64,000 nucleotides of DNA, taken from contig NZ_JBEWTB010000002.1 of NCBI RefSeq assembly GCF_040549045.1, positions 2,201,501-2,265,500 on the forward strand. Direction: 5' to 3'. The number at the start of each line of letters is the position of its first letter. The stretch's first letter is position 1. Source of the DNA: Endozoicomonas sp. NE40 (GTDB lineage Bacteria; Pseudomonadota; Gammaproteobacteria; Pseudomonadales; Endozoicomonadaceae). The notes below the pieces were generated by a model. That model ran no database searches. It worked only from the letters and a program-made list of their open reading frames with translations, and was not told where the DNA came from. This document shows positions 8,154 through 16,885 of the stretch, piece by piece. Made by a program: the position numbers and the translations under genes.

Positions 8154-8876
8154 ATGCAAAAGCTAACAAAGAATCAATCCCAGTGGTTCAAGCAGGCAAG
8201 CACCAAAGAACAGCACGCCTTTATGAGAAAGGGGCCAGCAGAAGTCGCCAACTATTGGAACACCGAGTCTGAAAAAGAAACCTTCGCCCCTGTGATTCGG
8301 GGTGTACTGATCGGCAATCCCATAGACTCTGCATCAAACGCTTTAACGCTGGCAGAAAAAGAACTGCATAAACTGAAACAGCAGGAACTGCCCACACTGG
8401 ATGAACGGACCCTGGGCATCGATGGCGAATGCGTGAAACAGGCCGAGGTCTGCTACGACAAAGAGCTGAGAATCGATGGCATACTGCATATCGGTTCGCT
8501 GCTGGCCACCGATGTTTTTGAATCCCGCTGGCTGGATGGACTGGTCGAGTCTTTCGCGGATCACCTTTCTGACGACCCTGAATACCTGCAGGAATCCATG
8601 CTGCCACTTCAACCCAAAACCGAAGAGGATGCCGAGTTTAACGAATGCCTGGCGGAGCACCTGCACTTCCATAACTTTCAGGGGTTCGCACTGAAGGCAT
8701 CGTCACCAGTGAAAAAATATGACTCCTGCGATTCTGCCAGCTTCAGCTGGGGTCATGTCCGGTTCGCCTGGTTTTATGGCGAATCCTTTGAAGAGGCTTT
8801 TAATCTTGCCCGGGAATGGGTTGATCGAATGGAAGAGCAGGATAAGCAGACGTTTTTGGAAAAGGCTGAAGCGTAA
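8154..8876 (+). CDS. Prophage early protein of 240 residues, unknown function
   Basis: A 240-residue acidic soluble protein starting MQKLTKNQSQWFKQASTKEQ. The C-terminal part has aromatic and acidic patches (WGHVRFAWFYGESFEEAFNLAREW). It has no transmembrane segment, P-loop or metal motif I can identify. Codon use matches the neighbouring phage genes. It is one of the larger proteins of the early block. Confidence 0.6.
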   Translation: MQKLTKNQSQWFKQASTKEQHAFMRKGPAEVANYWNTESEKETFAPVIRGVLIGNPIDSASNALTLAEKELHKLKQQELPTLDERTLGIDGECVKQAEVCYDKELRIDGILHIGSLLATDVFESRWLDGLVESFADHLSDDPEYLQESMLPLQPKTEEDAEFNECLAEHLHFHNFQGFALKASSPVKKYDSCDSASFSWGHVRFAWFYGESFEEAFNLAREWVDRMEEQDKQTFLEKAEA

Positions 8877-8924
8877 ATAACCAAAAAATGAAAAATGTTA
8901 TGTTCAACCCAACAGGACAAAGAT

Positions 8925-9209
8925 ATGACTGATAAAAGTAAATGCTGCACGTGCGGCTATGAGTGGGAAACAGGAAAAAATGGTAGACACTCATGCTCGG
9001 ATAACTTTAAGCGCCGAATAAATAAGGCAACCGATATTGCTGCCAGGTTCGGCCAAATTGACGGAGCTCACCATAAGACATGGGTGATAGATCAAATGGT
9101 CAGAACCCTAACCGGTGACGATTACCCTGCATTTGTCGATTACGCAAGTGAGGACATTGGAGAAGACGGGCCATTCCGTGATGAATGGGATTGCGGGATT
9201 GCTCCCTGA
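8925..9209 (+). CDS. Small cysteine-containing prophage protein
   Basis: A 94-residue protein with AGGAC 7 bases before the ATG at 8925; the frame also opens at 8895 but without a ribosome binding site. The N-terminus has a CCTCGYEW knuckle and a downstream SCSDNF, suggesting a metal site like that in 'CGYEWETGKNGRHSC' type proteins. The middle (KTWVIDQMVRTLTGDDYPAFVDY) resembles a short helical module often seen in phage proteins next to 'GEDGPFRDEWDCGIAP'. Function is unknown. Confidence 0.6.
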   Translation: MTDKSKCCTCGYEWETGKNGRHSCSDNFKRRINKATDIAARFGQIDGAHHKTWVIDQMVRTLTGDDYPAFVDYASEDIGEDGPFRDEWDCGIAP

Positions 9210-9218
9210 GAAGACATT

Positions 9219-9500
9219 ATGAAATTAAGAGACCTTAAAGTTGAAGAAAGATCGTTTAATGAAGATATCAGAATGCCCATGTTTGCAGCATGGCAGCTTG
9301 ATCAAAACGGGTTTAGATATTGGCAGTGGTTTGTTTTCACCAAAGAGTCCATGGAAAAGCGTGAAAATGCAAACGTTAATGAGCTTGATTTAGAGATAAC
9401 AGAGTTCTGGCCGTGTGATTTCTATCCTTGCTCCGAAGAAACTGTTGGTGATGATGATCATGCAACAGGTGTCTGTATCAATTGTGGGGAGCCAATGTAG
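9219..9500 (+). CDS. Small acidic prophage protein, unknown function
   Basis: A 93-residue protein starting nine bases after the previous stop. It is acidic and aromatic (FRYWQWFVFTKESME, EFWPCDFYPCSEE) and ends in a CINCGEPM knuckle, a possible metal ligand pair. No known family. Confidence 0.5.
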   Translation: MKLRDLKVEERSFNEDIRMPMFAAWQLDQNGFRYWQWFVFTKESMEKRENANVNELDLEITEFWPCDFYPCSEETVGDDDHATGVCINCGEPM

Positions 9501-9582
9501 GCGTATAACGCCGTTTTCAGCGGCAGCCGAAGGCTGTCCGTTGGAAAACTTTGGTAGGTGGCTGATAGGCAAGGAGGTTGCC

Positions 9583-9798
9583 GTGAAAGAGCATGAGATA
9601 GTTGAACCAAATTATAAACTTGATATAAAAAAAGCTGCCTGTCATCACTGTGGAAATGAATGTAAACCAATATGGGATGCACAGGTAAATGGTTATGTTT
9701 CAGATTGCCACGGCGTTGGATTTGATTACGAGAATACCGCTGGTAACATGAAATCTGAAAATGACGGTTTACGTTACATAAGCGACTGGGCTGAGTAA
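9583..9798 (+). CDS. Small CxxC prophage protein with GTG start
   Basis: A 71-residue protein; a strong AAGGAGG at 9571-9577 fixes the GTG at 9583 as the start, although the frame is open from 9415. CHHCGNECKP and a downstream DCHG look like a zinc knuckle. The frame lies at the lower-GC end of the early block. Function is unknown. Confidence 0.5.
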   Translation: MKEHEIVEPNYKLDIKKAACHHCGNECKPIWDAQVNGYVSDCHGVGFDYENTAGNMKSENDGLRYISDWAE

Positions 9799-9978
9799 GC
9801 CACATACCCTTTTTTAGATGTACCGATCCACAATTACAAGACTTCTGTCGTAAAAAAATACACGGCCGTAAAATAAGCATTATAAAGAACTTAATGTATT
9901 AGCGATTGCTCGTATTGTGGCTGATTTAACTGGCTGTTTAACTGGCGTTGGGGGCAAACAACCTGAAAGGAGTAATTC

Positions 9979-10299
9979 ATGTTGATTCAACAACTAAAAG
10001 AACCTGGTACCGCTCTGGTGATGGACCGTACAAATCGAAGTTACTATCAGGTGCGAGTTCCCTGTTTCGATCCTATTCTGGATCTGGATAGCCAGCAGGC
10101 CCGATTAAATGAAGCAGTAGACATTCTGTCCCTTCTGCTCACTCTGTCGGAAACCGTCAAACCGGGTCAGGCCACAGACCAGGCGATTGCCGGAGCGGGT
10201 TCCATGCTGCGCCGGGCCATCAATCTGATCAGTGCCGAGGCTCATTCCGTCGAACCAGTATCCGATTCACCAGACTGCCTGAGTTCTGCCACTTCCTGA
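9979..10299 (+). CDS. Last gene of the rightward early block, unknown function
   Basis: A 106-residue protein with AAAGGAG at 9964-9970. Residues 40-90 look helical (LNEAVDILSLLLTL, MLRRAINLISAEAH), and the N-terminus is beta-like. Its last 58 bases overlap, tail to tail, the minus-strand Arc-like gene. No family is recognised. Confidence 0.55.
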   Translation: MLIQQLKEPGTALVMDRTNRSYYQVRVPCFDPILDLDSQQARLNEAVDILSLLLTLSETVKPGQATDQAIAGAGSMLRRAINLISAEAHSVEPVSDSPDCLSSATS

Positions 10300-10511
10300 C
10301 GCAGGGCTCGCAACTCTTCCAGTATCAATTTGGTCATCTCGTCCTGCTCGAACGACTTTTCCAGGCGGTGCAGGTACTCCGCATTCTGAGACCGGTTATT
10401 CGCTTTCGCAGAGCGGAACAGCCGACCTTTCAGGTCATCGGGCAGGCGCAGGTTGAATACTGGAAATTCTCGGCTCAAAGCAGTCAGCAATCGTTTGATG
10501 AAAAATTGCAT
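10242..10511 (-). CDS. Arc-type ribbon-helix-helix DNA-binding protein
   Basis: An 89-residue protein with an Arc/MetJ ribbon-helix-helix core at about residues 16-50: the beta strand FNLRLPDDL, then helices with KANNRSQNAEYLHRL. The C-terminal 35 residues look like a coiled coil (LILEELRALRQEVAELR). Arc proteins dimerise and bind operators as tetramers. It may repress the adjacent late activator or early genes; the target is not visible. It overlaps the end of 9979-10299 on the other strand. Confidence 0.75.
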   Translation of the reverse strand: MQFFIKRLLTALSREFPVFNLRLPDDLKGRLFRSAKANNRSQNAEYLHRLEKSFEQDEMTKLILEELRALRQEVAELRQSGESDTGSTE

Positions 10512-10567
10512 TTTATGAAGAGGGGGAGTTACAGGTGTAGTGGCAAACTACCACTACAAGGGAAGGA

Positions 10568-10819
10568 TTAAGCCAGTTTAGAAAACAATTCCTGTTGTTG
10601 TTTCCGGTTCATACGGGCAAATTTGTCCCGCAGTTCCGGGGGCATCAGCAGGGCAGAGGGGGAGAGAACACGGTCAAATTCAAGATTTAGCGAAAAGCCC
10701 ATGCCACATTCCGGGTTATTACACGTGCAGTACAGTTTCTTCAGTTCACCAGACGCCACCACACTGTCCTGGATGGTGGCGATCTCTCCGCAGACCTTGC
10801 AACGAACCCGAACACTCAT
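10568..10819 (-). CDS. ogr: Ogr/Delta-type zinc-finger late transcription activator
   Basis: An 83-residue protein; I use the ATG at 10819 because the longer reading from 10945 would run through the portal gene end. The Ogr/Delta zinc-binding pattern is clear: CKVC near residues 7-10 and CTCNNPEC near 31-38, the latter followed by GMGFSLNLEF, a typical Ogr segment. Ogr of P2 recruits RNA polymerase alpha subunit to late promoters. In P2 the gene lies after D at the far end, but here it follows portal on the same strand. It is separated from the portal stop by 44 bases. Confidence 0.85.
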   Translation of the reverse strand: MSVRVRCKVCGEIATIQDSVVASGELKKLYCTCNNPECGMGFSLNLEFDRVLSPSALLMPPELRDKFARMNRKQQQELFSKLA

Positions 10820-10863
10820 AGTAAAACCAACTGACTTTGTGACACTATGTATAATTATGACAG

Positions 10864-11961
10864 TCAGCCCCCTGGTCTGCCAGCTTCTGCAGCCGCTTGA
10901 TCCCCAATCGGTTCGAAGGAAATCCAGCCCCGTTCCGGCAGCCACTCATTAATATCCAGCATCTGCTCCTGAATAGGCAACACTTCGTTCTTACGCCAGA
11001 CCGGGTCTACTTTGCTGATATCACCAAAGTTCACATTCCCCTCTGGCAGAACGTTGGCCATGGCCGGATGCATCCGGTGGGCAGCAATAATATCGCCTCT
11101 GGAAATGTTCTTGATTTTCTCCAGCTCATCTTTGGTGGAGAAATCACCCACCGGCAAAATTTGAATATCTTTCTCACGGCCACCGGGAATATGCAGGAAC
11201 ATATTTTTAAAATTCCCAATCCCCTTGGAGCTGCGAATTTTGTCTTTAATGGCTTCCTGGTCTTCTTCACCCAGACCGCTGGATGATGAATAGAAGATAT
11301 AGCCCATGTGGGCACCGTTCAGATAATACCGGCGACGGAACAGGGTGGCGTCCTCATTCAGCAGCATCGATTGAATAGCTCCCAGATACGAAGGCACCCC
11401 ATAAATATTCTGTTTCACATCGTAGTTTTTGATATGAACCACTTCCCCCAGTTTGAAGCGGATCAGATTACCTGTCTGGGTCAGCAGTCCATAGCGCCCC
11501 GGCTCTTTCAGTCGGCGCATATTAATAGCAGGAAGATGCCGCAGCCGGGTAGCTTCTCCCATACCATTGCGAAACCGCTGGAAGTAGCAATTCTTAAACA
11601 CATTAAAGTCGGTAACAGCCGCATACATATGGCGCCTGGAGAGCATGGGCGACGGATTAAAACCCAGCATGACCTGCATGGTTTTGAATTCCAGAATGGG
11701 GCCGTGGTAGGCATTTGCCATTAATAACCGGGCAAGCCCCTGCAGGCTGACAGGTGGTTCGTAATAGCTGCCGTTATGAACCAGTTGCGACCCTACATAA
11801 TCATTCAGCTGGCTTTTAAGAACCGCTTCCGGTTCTCCAAATTCGCACCGGAATGCGTTCGATGGTTTGCTTTCGTCACTGGTAACAGGTTTATTTACTG
11901 CGACCTTGGATATGGAAAACTTCTGGCTCTTGCCTTTGTTCTTCCGTGACCGTCTACCCAT
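10864..11961 (-). CDS. Q: Phage portal protein (P2 gpQ family)
   Basis: A 365-residue protein of the P2/PBSX portal family, close to the usual 340-370. Landmarks include the basic N-terminus (MGRRSRKNKGKSQKF), YYEPPVSLQGLARL, VVHIKNYDVKQNIYGVPSYLGA and a C-terminal segment with DIIAAHRMHPAMANVLPEG. Portal forms the dodecameric ring through which DNA enters and leaves the capsid and to which the tail attaches. It lies downstream of terminase on the minus strand, as in P2. The start is ATG at 11961. Confidence 0.92.
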   Translation of the reverse strand: MGRRSRKNKGKSQKFSISKVAVNKPVTSDESKPSNAFRCEFGEPEAVLKSQLNDYVGSQLVHNGSYYEPPVSLQGLARLLMANAYHGPILEFKTMQVMLGFNPSPMLSRRHMYAAVTDFNVFKNCYFQRFRNGMGEATRLRHLPAINMRRLKEPGRYGLLTQTGNLIRFKLGEVVHIKNYDVKQNIYGVPSYLGAIQSMLLNEDATLFRRRYYLNGAHMGYIFYSSSSGLGEEDQEAIKDKIRSSKGIGNFKNMFLHIPGGREKDIQILPVGDFSTKDELEKIKNISRGDIIAAHRMHPAMANVLPEGNVNFGDISKVDPVWRKNEVLPIQEQMLDINEWLPERGWISFEPIGDQAAAEAGRPGG

Positions 11962-11976
11962 ATTGATGTCTCTCCG

Positions 11977-13797
11977 TTAGCCAAAGGCCACCGAGCTGCA
12001 ACTCTGGCGGCTGGTATCCATGGGTTCGTGAATCAGTGCGTGCATCGTGGCCCAGGCCACATCGGCGTGTCCGGTACTGTTGGTGCGTCCGGCGCTGTAG
12101 GTCATGCCGCCATTGCTGGTACTGGTCTGGCGAATGGTCAGGAAGGCATGGACAAAATCGGTCCATTCTGCCGGATATTCCAGGCGACCCGGTTCAATAA
12201 CACTTTTAGCTTTCTGAACCAGTGCCGTTTTGCTGTTGACGCTGTAATGGATCGGCTGGGCCAGTGGGAAAAAGTTCTTGATAATGTCGAATACACCCAG
12301 TCCCGGTCCGGTGGTGTCCACGCCAATATGCTGAAAGTTAAAACGCTTGGTAAGCTGCCGGATCTGGTCAGCCTGCCAGGTGAAGGATTTATCTTTCCAG
12401 TGAAGTTTCTGAACCAGCCTGAATTTGCCACCGGGTTTCAGTGGGGCAGCAATAATAACAAAACTGGCATCGTCCCTGTGTCGGCTTGGGTCGTACCCGC
12501 CATAAACCGGCAGATTACCCAGTGGCCGGTCGGCTTTGGGGTCGTAATCTTCCCAGATATCGGTATCAATGCCGCAGGCTTGCAAATCAGCCAGCCGAAA
12601 TACTCCCATGGTGTCGTCCATGAATTCGCACATAAACAACTGCCGGAACTCTTCCGGGCTGTATTCAATCTTCAGCTCTTCTTTATCAAAAAGGTCACAG
12701 CCGCCAGCCTCTGCATCATCCAGGGTGATAATTTTTCGCCAGTGGTTATCCGGGCAAAGCACACCCGATTGCATCTCTTTAAAGCCCGGAAATTCTTCCC
12801 GCTTACGCTTGAACCGTTTTTGATAGCGATCCCCGGTCCACAGGTCATAGGCTTCATGAGTAACGGCGCTGGGAGTGCTTAACAGGGTTCGTCGCCACTT
12901 CTTATGGGCAGCCATTCCAGTGGCGACTTTATAGAGTTCGTTAAACTTATGAATCCAGAAAAACTCATCAATAATCACATGCCCGTGATAACTCTGGGCA
13001 GACTTACTGTTATTACTGAGGAAATAGAGAGAGGCTGGCCCGTTGGCAGTATTCAGTACCATGGGGTTGCCTTTCAATTCGATATCAAAGTGTTCCTGGT
13101 ACAGGTTCACAATGTACGTTTTGAATACTTCAGCCTGTGCCCTGGTCGCAGACAGAAAAATCTGGTTATCCCCGGTCAGTGTTGCGTCTTCACTGGATTC
13201 CTGAGACAGGTACCAGGACGCACCAATCTGGCGAGATTTTAATAAATCCCTGTTTCGGTATTTCTTGGCATTAGCCAGCTCAACTTGATAGGCGAAATAG
13301 TTTTTATGAAACTTCTGCTTAAAATCTTTCTCTGTTAAAAATGAAACATCATTCTTAATTTTGTTCTTCCGGTTCTTACTGCGAACAACAGCCGGAGCAC
13401 CTTCTATCTTTTTGCGGTTATCCTGAACGATATCAGAATCAACCGGAGCAGCTTTTAATTTGGCATTGTTGATTTCAATCTGTCGGGCTCGCCCCAGTTT
13501 ACTTAATGAAGCAATCAGCCGGTCAATCTCATTCAGGTCTCTGTCGGTCTTATCTTCCTTCTCAGCCAGCACCGTCAGCCGACGCTGAATCGCTTCCTCC
13601 ACCGACTCATTGCGCAGCAGTGCCTTCCAGTCGTCCCGATCCATCCATGAATAGAGTGTGCGCCTGGGTACGTTCAGTTCTTCCTCAATTTCAGGAATCG
13701 TCTGCTTACGTAGAAACAGCGATCGCGCTGCATAACGTATTTCGTCAGAATGGTGTTTCTTGCCGCCCTGGGACTTGTTATTACTTAAAGTACTCAT
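11977..13797 (-). CDS. P: Terminase large (ATPase) subunit, P2 gpP family
   Basis: A 606-residue packaging motor subunit. The N-terminus (residues about 17-60) is a helix-turn-helix with IPEIEEELNVPRRTLYSW. The ATPase part shows the degenerate P-loop SRQIGASW (188-195) seen in this family and a Walker B VIIDE (274-278). A nuclease/RNase H-like part starts near GGYDPSRHRDDASF. It translocates DNA into the prohead with the small subunit at 15990-16718. The gene starts divergently from the scaffold gene and leads the minus-strand portal-terminase transcript. Confidence 0.93.
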   Translation of the reverse strand: MSTLSNNKSQGGKKHHSDEIRYAARSLFLRKQTIPEIEEELNVPRRTLYSWMDRDDWKALLRNESVEEAIQRRLTVLAEKEDKTDRDLNEIDRLIASLSKLGRARQIEINNAKLKAAPVDSDIVQDNRKKIEGAPAVVRSKNRKNKIKNDVSFLTEKDFKQKFHKNYFAYQVELANAKKYRNRDLLKSRQIGASWYLSQESSEDATLTGDNQIFLSATRAQAEVFKTYIVNLYQEHFDIELKGNPMVLNTANGPASLYFLSNNSKSAQSYHGHVIIDEFFWIHKFNELYKVATGMAAHKKWRRTLLSTPSAVTHEAYDLWTGDRYQKRFKRKREEFPGFKEMQSGVLCPDNHWRKIITLDDAEAGGCDLFDKEELKIEYSPEEFRQLFMCEFMDDTMGVFRLADLQACGIDTDIWEDYDPKADRPLGNLPVYGGYDPSRHRDDASFVIIAAPLKPGGKFRLVQKLHWKDKSFTWQADQIRQLTKRFNFQHIGVDTTGPGLGVFDIIKNFFPLAQPIHYSVNSKTALVQKAKSVIEPGRLEYPAEWTDFVHAFLTIRQTSTSNGGMTYSAGRTNSTGHADVAWATMHALIHEPMDTSRQSCSSVAFG

Positions 13798-13954
13798 ACT
13801 TCGAATAATAAAAGCCCTTTCATTAATACTGGTCGTTTAATAATCGGATTTAGCTAGTATCCGATTTAATTCAATGGTTCGTTTTTTGTTCCCTGATTAG
13901 GATTCAAGTGACAGCAGTCAATAAGTTTAATTAGAACGAGCCAGGACAATGTAA
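13798..13954. promoter_or_regulatory. Divergent late promoter region with inverted repeat
   Basis: The spacer between terminase and scaffold genes is the position of the divergent P/O late promoters in P2-like phages. It contains a perfect 8-base inverted repeat, AATCGGAT at 13842-13849 and ATCCGATT at 13859-13866, separated by nine bases. A dyad placed between divergent late genes is a candidate site for the Ogr-type activator; that assignment is inferred. Confidence 0.55.
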
Positions 13955-14830
13955 ATGTCGAAACTGATTACCGATTGGGTGAAAGTCGCTGAATCAGGCC
14001 ATACCATTGATGGACGAACTATTGAAAAGTCCTGGCTGCAAAATGCGGCAGAGCTTTATTCCAAAAACACTTACACCGCTATTATTACTCTGGAACATTA
14101 CTCTCCTGAATGGGCTGGAAACTACGGAACGGTTGAAGCTCTGGAAGCCAGGGATGAAGACAACAGTGAAGTCGGCTTATACGCAAAGCTGTGTCCAAAT
14201 GACCAACTGATCCGGATTAATCGTTCAGGTCAGAAGTTATTTACCTCCCTTCGTTTCCGCGAAAATTTCCGGCAAACCGGCAAGATGTACGTGATCCAGA
14301 TCGGCGTAACCGACACTCCGGCATCTATTGGCACAGAACAACTCTCTTTCCGGGTAACAGATGGTGACCGGGTTGAACCCGGTGTCGAATTAACCAGCCT
14401 GCTACCTGAATCTTCTGACGACTCAGAAGCATTCACCCCTGCAGAACAATCCTACTTTAAAAAATTCATAAAGGCGCTGGCCTTCAGCGCTCCACAATCC
14501 ACGCCACAATCCACGGACTCTGAAGACGAGGGCCACGATATGAAACCTGAAGAACTGACAGCCGCCATTGCTAAAGGCATTAACGAAGCATTTGCTGCCC
14601 GGGAAGAAAAACAGCCAGCACCCGACGCAACCCCGGACGATGACAAAGACACACCAGACACACCTGAAATGGTTTCAGCCGAAGTCTTCAATACCCTGAA
14701 GACAGAGCATGATGCGCTGAAAACCGAGTTCTCCAGCTTTAAGGAAGAAATGAGCAAGGAGCTACCCGGCACCGATATCGACAACGCTGGCGGGCAGGAC
14801 GACGCACCTGCTGAGAAAATAGGTTTCTGA
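13955..14830 (+). CDS. O: Capsid scaffolding protein (P2 gpO family)
   Basis: A 291-residue protein of the GPO family. The N-terminal 150 residues contain the protease-like part (TAIITLEHYSPEWAGNYGTVEAL, LFTSLRFRENF, DTPASIGTEQLSF); the C-terminal 140 residues are acidic and helical, the scaffold part. gpO directs assembly of proheads and cleaves itself and capsid protein. It precedes the major capsid gene with 67 bases of spacer. Confidence 0.9.
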   Translation: MSKLITDWVKVAESGHTIDGRTIEKSWLQNAAELYSKNTYTAIITLEHYSPEWAGNYGTVEALEARDEDNSEVGLYAKLCPNDQLIRINRSGQKLFTSLRFRENFRQTGKMYVIQIGVTDTPASIGTEQLSFRVTDGDRVEPGVELTSLLPESSDDSEAFTPAEQSYFKKFIKALAFSAPQSTPQSTDSEDEGHDMKPEELTAAIAKGINEAFAAREEKQPAPDATPDDDKDTPDTPEMVSAEVFNTLKTEHDALKTEFSSFKEEMSKELPGTDIDNAGGQDDAPAEKIGF

Positions 14831-14897
14831 TCACAGGCAGTTCACAGGGTTGAGGGCGCATTGAGAAGAATTTAACAGGTTTCAAGAGGATAAAACC

Positions 14898-15917
14898 GTG
14901 AGAAAAGACACAAGGAAGCAGTTTAATGCCTACCTGTCCGAAGTGGCAGAGGTGAATGGGATTGAAGACACATCGGTATCATTCAGCGTGGTTCCCACTG
15001 CGGTGCAGGGATTGCAGGACATGATTGTGGAGCAGTCCACTTTCCTGAACATGATCAACGTGCTGCCTGTGGATGCCCTGGATGGCCAGAACGTAAAAAC
15101 AGGCATTGTCGGTCCGGCTTCCGGTCGCACCAAGACCACCACCAACAACCCTCGCCAGCCAAAGAACGGCCTGAGCATGAAGGGTTACGGCTATAAAATG
15201 GTGAAGGTCGATACCGACCTGGCCATGGATTACGAAAAGCTGGACGCCTGGCAGCATCTGGGTGACCTGAACACCCGTATCCGCAATTACACCACTGCCC
15301 AGATCGCCAACGACCGGGAAATCATCGGCTGGTACGGTGAGTCTGTTTCAGACAACTCAGACATCAACGCCAACCCCATGCTGCAGGATGTCAACAAAGG
15401 TTGGATGCAGTACATGCGCGACAATCTGCCTGAGAATGTTCTGGCAGAAGGCGCTACTGCTGGCGAGATCCGTATCGGTGAAGGTGGTGACTACGTGAAC
15501 CTTGATGAAGCCGTGGTGGATCTGCTGTCTATCATCCCGGTTCATCTGCGTCAGGGTTTGGTGGTTATGGTGGGCGATGAGCTGACCATGGAGCACCGCA
15601 AGCGCATTTTCACCGATAACTCCATGACACCGTCCGAGAAAGCCCGGGCTGCCGCTTCCATGATGGAATTCGGTGGACTGCCTGCAGAACGTCCTTCCAA
15701 CTTCCCGCCTCGCGGTCTGGTGATCACCAGTCACGACAACCTTTCTATCTATCACCAGCCAGAAAGCTGGAGACGGAACCTGGAAGAAGAAACCAAGTAC
15801 AACCGCTGGATGGATTACAACTCCCGCAACGAAGCCAACGTGGTGGAAACCCCCGAGAAATTCGCTGCACTGGAGTTCAAAAACGTCAAGCTCAAGGACG
15901 GCGATACCTGGTCGTAA
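14898..15917 (+). CDS. N: Major capsid protein (P2 gpN family)
   Basis: A 339-residue P2-type capsid protein (usual length 335-360), starting with GTG. Recognisable segments are RKDTRKQFNAYLSEVAEVNG, FSVVPTAVQGLQDMIVEQS, GPASGRTKTTTNNPRQP and LVITSHDNLSIYHQP near the C-terminus. It forms the icosahedral shell. The downstream hairpin with five T bases may limit readthrough into M. Confidence 0.92.
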   Translation: MRKDTRKQFNAYLSEVAEVNGIEDTSVSFSVVPTAVQGLQDMIVEQSTFLNMINVLPVDALDGQNVKTGIVGPASGRTKTTTNNPRQPKNGLSMKGYGYKMVKVDTDLAMDYEKLDAWQHLGDLNTRIRNYTTAQIANDREIIGWYGESVSDNSDINANPMLQDVNKGWMQYMRDNLPENVLAEGATAGEIRIGEGGDYVNLDEAVVDLLSIIPVHLRQGLVVMVGDELTMEHRKRIFTDNSMTPSEKARAAASMMEFGGLPAERPSNFPPRGLVITSHDNLSIYHQPESWRRNLEEETKYNRWMDYNSRNEANVVETPEKFAALEFKNVKLKDGDTWS

Positions 15918-15936
15918 GGCCAGCATCAGCAGGATT

Positions 15937-15962
15937 GGAGGTGAAGTCACCGCCTCCTTTTT
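15937..15962 (+). terminator. Hairpin with T run after capsid gene
   Basis: GGAGGTGA and TCACCGCCTCC can pair as a stem with small internal mismatch, followed by TTTTT at 15958-15962. It lies 20 bases after the capsid stop and before the small terminase gene in the same orientation. It may be an attenuating terminator that keeps capsid expression above the next genes. Confidence 0.5.
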
Positions 15963-15989
15963 CAATGAACCACAGCAAGGGGTGAGACC

Positions 15990-16718
15990 ATGCGATCCGT
16001 TATGAGGCAGTATCAGGAAAAACTGAAAAAACAGCAGGAACAGGGAGAAGCCCCTGTCTCTGTGACCAAAACCAGCGAACCACTGCCCGGCAATAACGGC
16101 AGCCTGATCAAAAAGCAGCAGAACGACGCGCTGATGGCCAGGGCCATGGCAGAAGACCTGAAGATCCTGAAAGACATACAGAGCACAGAGCGCAAAGAGA
16201 AGCTGAAGGCTGATGATCTGGTACCCAAATATCGCGCCTTTGTTGAAAGCTGCCTGGCGGATGACCGGGCGCACCCGATCCTGACCCAGATCATGGTCTG
16301 GTTGTTTGATGTCAACGACATTGCCGCCGCCATGGAGCTGGCTGAACACTGCTTCAAACACAAAATCCCCATGCCGGAACGGTTCAAAAGCGGCCTTGAA
16401 GTGTATGCAGCAGACGCCCTGCACAAATGGGCAGAAGCCCGGTTCAAAGAAGGCAACAGCCCGGAACCGTATTTTTCTGTGGTGTTTAACCAGATCCGTG
16501 ACGATGCCTTTGATCGTCCGGATGCCGTCACCAGCAAATATTACAAGCTGGCTGGCCTGATGGCCTTTGACAAAGACGACTTTGAAAACGCCCTGGTCTG
16601 GCTGAACAAAGCTCTGGACATGGGCGAAACGGTCAAAACCAAACGCGACAAGGCCGCCAAAGCATTGCAAAAGCTCCAGGAAGAACGGGAGCAAAACGAA
16701 GACGGGCAGGGTTCCTGA
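15990..16718 (+). CDS. M: Terminase small (endonuclease) subunit, P2 gpM family
   Basis: A 242-residue protein with the gpM layout: basic N-terminus (MRSVMRQYQEKLKKQQEQ), a central FVESCLADDRAHPILTQIMVWLFDV segment and C-terminal tetratricopeptide-like helices (YYKLAGLMAFDKDDFENALVWLNKALDMGETVKTK). gpM cuts cos ends and brings DNA to the motor. It follows the capsid gene as in P2. Confidence 0.88.
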   Translation: MRSVMRQYQEKLKKQQEQGEAPVSVTKTSEPLPGNNGSLIKKQQNDALMARAMAEDLKILKDIQSTERKEKLKADDLVPKYRAFVESCLADDRAHPILTQIMVWLFDVNDIAAAMELAEHCFKHKIPMPERFKSGLEVYAADALHKWAEARFKEGNSPEPYFSVVFNQIRDDAFDRPDAVTSKYYKLAGLMAFDKDDFENALVWLNKALDMGETVKTKRDKAAKALQKLQEEREQNEDGQGS

Positions 16719-16806
16719 CAGTATTTCGGGCTCCTCACCCCACCCGCCCCGGGCGCTGACGGTGCCAGAGATTACTCCGGTAATCACACGCCATCAGTGG
16801 GTTAGC

Positions 16807-16862
16807 CCGGGAACTATTCCCCGGTAACTATTTTCCGGGAACGATTTTCCGGTAACGAGTAA
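16807..16862 (+). repeat. Four tandem 14-base repeats between M and L
   Basis: Four consecutive 14-base units start at 16807, 16821, 16835 and 16849, each beginning CCGG(G/T)AAC. Units one and three end in GAACTA/GAACGA plus TT, units two and four carry GTAAC. They fill the noncoding gap before the head completion gene, whose start at 16886 lies 23 bases after the last unit. Confidence 0.7.
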
Positions 16863-16885
16863 CAACAGCAGAGAAGGCATCACCA

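Noticed and set aside
12028..12882. A 284-codon plus-strand frame
   Set aside because: It lies opposite the terminase ATPase gene; the sense reading has all expected motifs.
15357..16787. A 476-codon open frame on the minus strand
   Set aside because: It runs antisense to capsid and small terminase genes, has phenylalanine- and histidine-rich composition typical of shadow frames, and both sense genes match known families.
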